A stretch of DNA of 5,123 nt. It comes from an uncultured Collinsella sp. Lineage in GTDB: Bacteria > Actinomycetota > Coriobacteriia > Coriobacteriales > Coriobacteriaceae. How positions within the stretch are numbered: the stretch's first letter is position 1; each line of letters begins with the position of its first letter. A model generated the notes under the pieces. It saw only the letters and a program-made list of their open reading frames with translations. It did no database searches and had not been told where the DNA came from. This document shows positions 4,857 through 5,123 of the stretch, piece by piece. Location of the stretch: positions 1 through 5,123 of the forward strand of contig CAAEVD010000004.1 of the NCBI GenBank assembly GCA_900759435.1, in the 5' to 3' direction. The translations under genes and the position numbers were made by a program.

Positions 4857-4942
4857 CCCCCCATAAGTTGCGGTGGAATAGTTCCTGTTTTTGCTGCTGA
4901 AGGCTTTGAACAGGAACTATTCCACCGCAACTTATGAGGGGG
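4857..4942. repeat. Long intergenic hairpin with 28-bp perfect arms
   Basis: The arms 4862-4889 and 4909-4936 are exact inverted copies (28 of 28), starting with CATAAGTTGCGGTGGAATAG and separated by 19 bases. CCCCC (4857-4861) and GGGGG (4938-4942) extend the pairing past one unpaired A, so the whole unit is 86 bases. There is no T-run, and the permease already has its own terminator just upstream. No transposase, target duplication or coding frame is seen. It resembles a dispersed intergenic palindrome (REP- or MITE-like). The downstream regulator's promoter must overlap or follow its right arm. Confidence 0.8.
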
Positions 4943-5004
4943 CGGGGGATGCGATAGTATTGCATGGTGGTATTCGATTAACCGAGGCTTCATCCGAGGG
5001 CTTT

Positions 5005-5123
5005 ATGGAACAACACCAGCATTATCAGAGCCTGCAAGACCAGGCGTACAACGCATTGCGGTCCAAGATCATCTATGCCGAGCTCAAGCCCGGCACGCGC
5101 CTTTCGGCGATTGGTCTGGAAAA
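5005..5123 (+). CDS. GntR-family transcriptional regulator, N-terminal part (cut by window end)
   Basis: The first 39 complete codons are present. After a polar start (MEQHQHYQSL), QAYNALRSKIIYAELKPGTR, then LSAIGLE, is the first helix and turn of a GntR winged helix; the usual form is A...LR..I..G.L.PG..L....LA..L. The recognition helix and the ligand-binding domain lie outside the window, so the subfamily (FadR/FCD or other) cannot be read directly. The ATG at 5005 has GAGGG four bases upstream. A weak promoter may consist of TTATGA (4932-4937) and TAGTAT (4955-4960) with a 17-bp spacer, overlapping the right arm of the long hairpin. Its place just after a GntP-family permease suggests a role in sugar-acid metabolism, which is inference. 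Confidence 0.85.
   Translation, partial: MEQHQHYQSLQDQAYNALRSKIIYAELKPGTRLSAIGLE

Overview
The window looks like a chromosomal stretch of a Coriobacteriia gut actinobacterium, most likely Collinsella or a close relative. This is inferred from the moderately high GC, the codon use and the set of protein families; no rRNA or species marker is present.

Layout, left to right. (1) 61-345, minus strand: the broken C-terminal half of a GntR-family regulator (FCD domain) with at least one clear frameshift and no DNA-binding domain. (2) 360-392: a rightward intrinsic terminator with no intact gene in front of it, running into a 389-541 array of short TTTNCGTCT / CGTACG repeats. (3) 561-1652, minus: an Orc1/Cdc6-like AAA+ ATPase with a C-terminal winged-helix region. 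Its promoter region (1671-1720) consists of five phased 10-bp direct repeats. (4) 1746-2426, minus: a YczE/YyaS/YitT-type membrane protein. (5) 2427-2913: a 487-bp divergent intergenic region crowded with inverted repeats. These include two LacI-type operators that are exact reverse complements 125 bp apart, a third palindrome, three hairpins on the membrane-protein side and two on the HIT-gene side. (6) 2914-3348, plus: a HIT (histidine triad) protein. (7) 3415-4749, plus: a GntP-family gluconate/sugar-acid permease followed by a strong terminator. (8) 4857-4942: a long hairpin with 28-bp perfect arms, probably a dispersed intergenic repeat. (9) 5005 to the window end: the start of another GntR-family regulator.

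How the parts may work together (inference). The HIT gene and the permease are probably one transcription unit. The operator-rich region between them and the membrane-protein gene looks like a shared control region for divergent transcription, possibly with looping by a LacI-family repressor encoded elsewhere. The ATPase gene, with a different repeat family at each end, is the least understood unit. No phage, CRISPR, transposase or RNA gene of known class could be identified.
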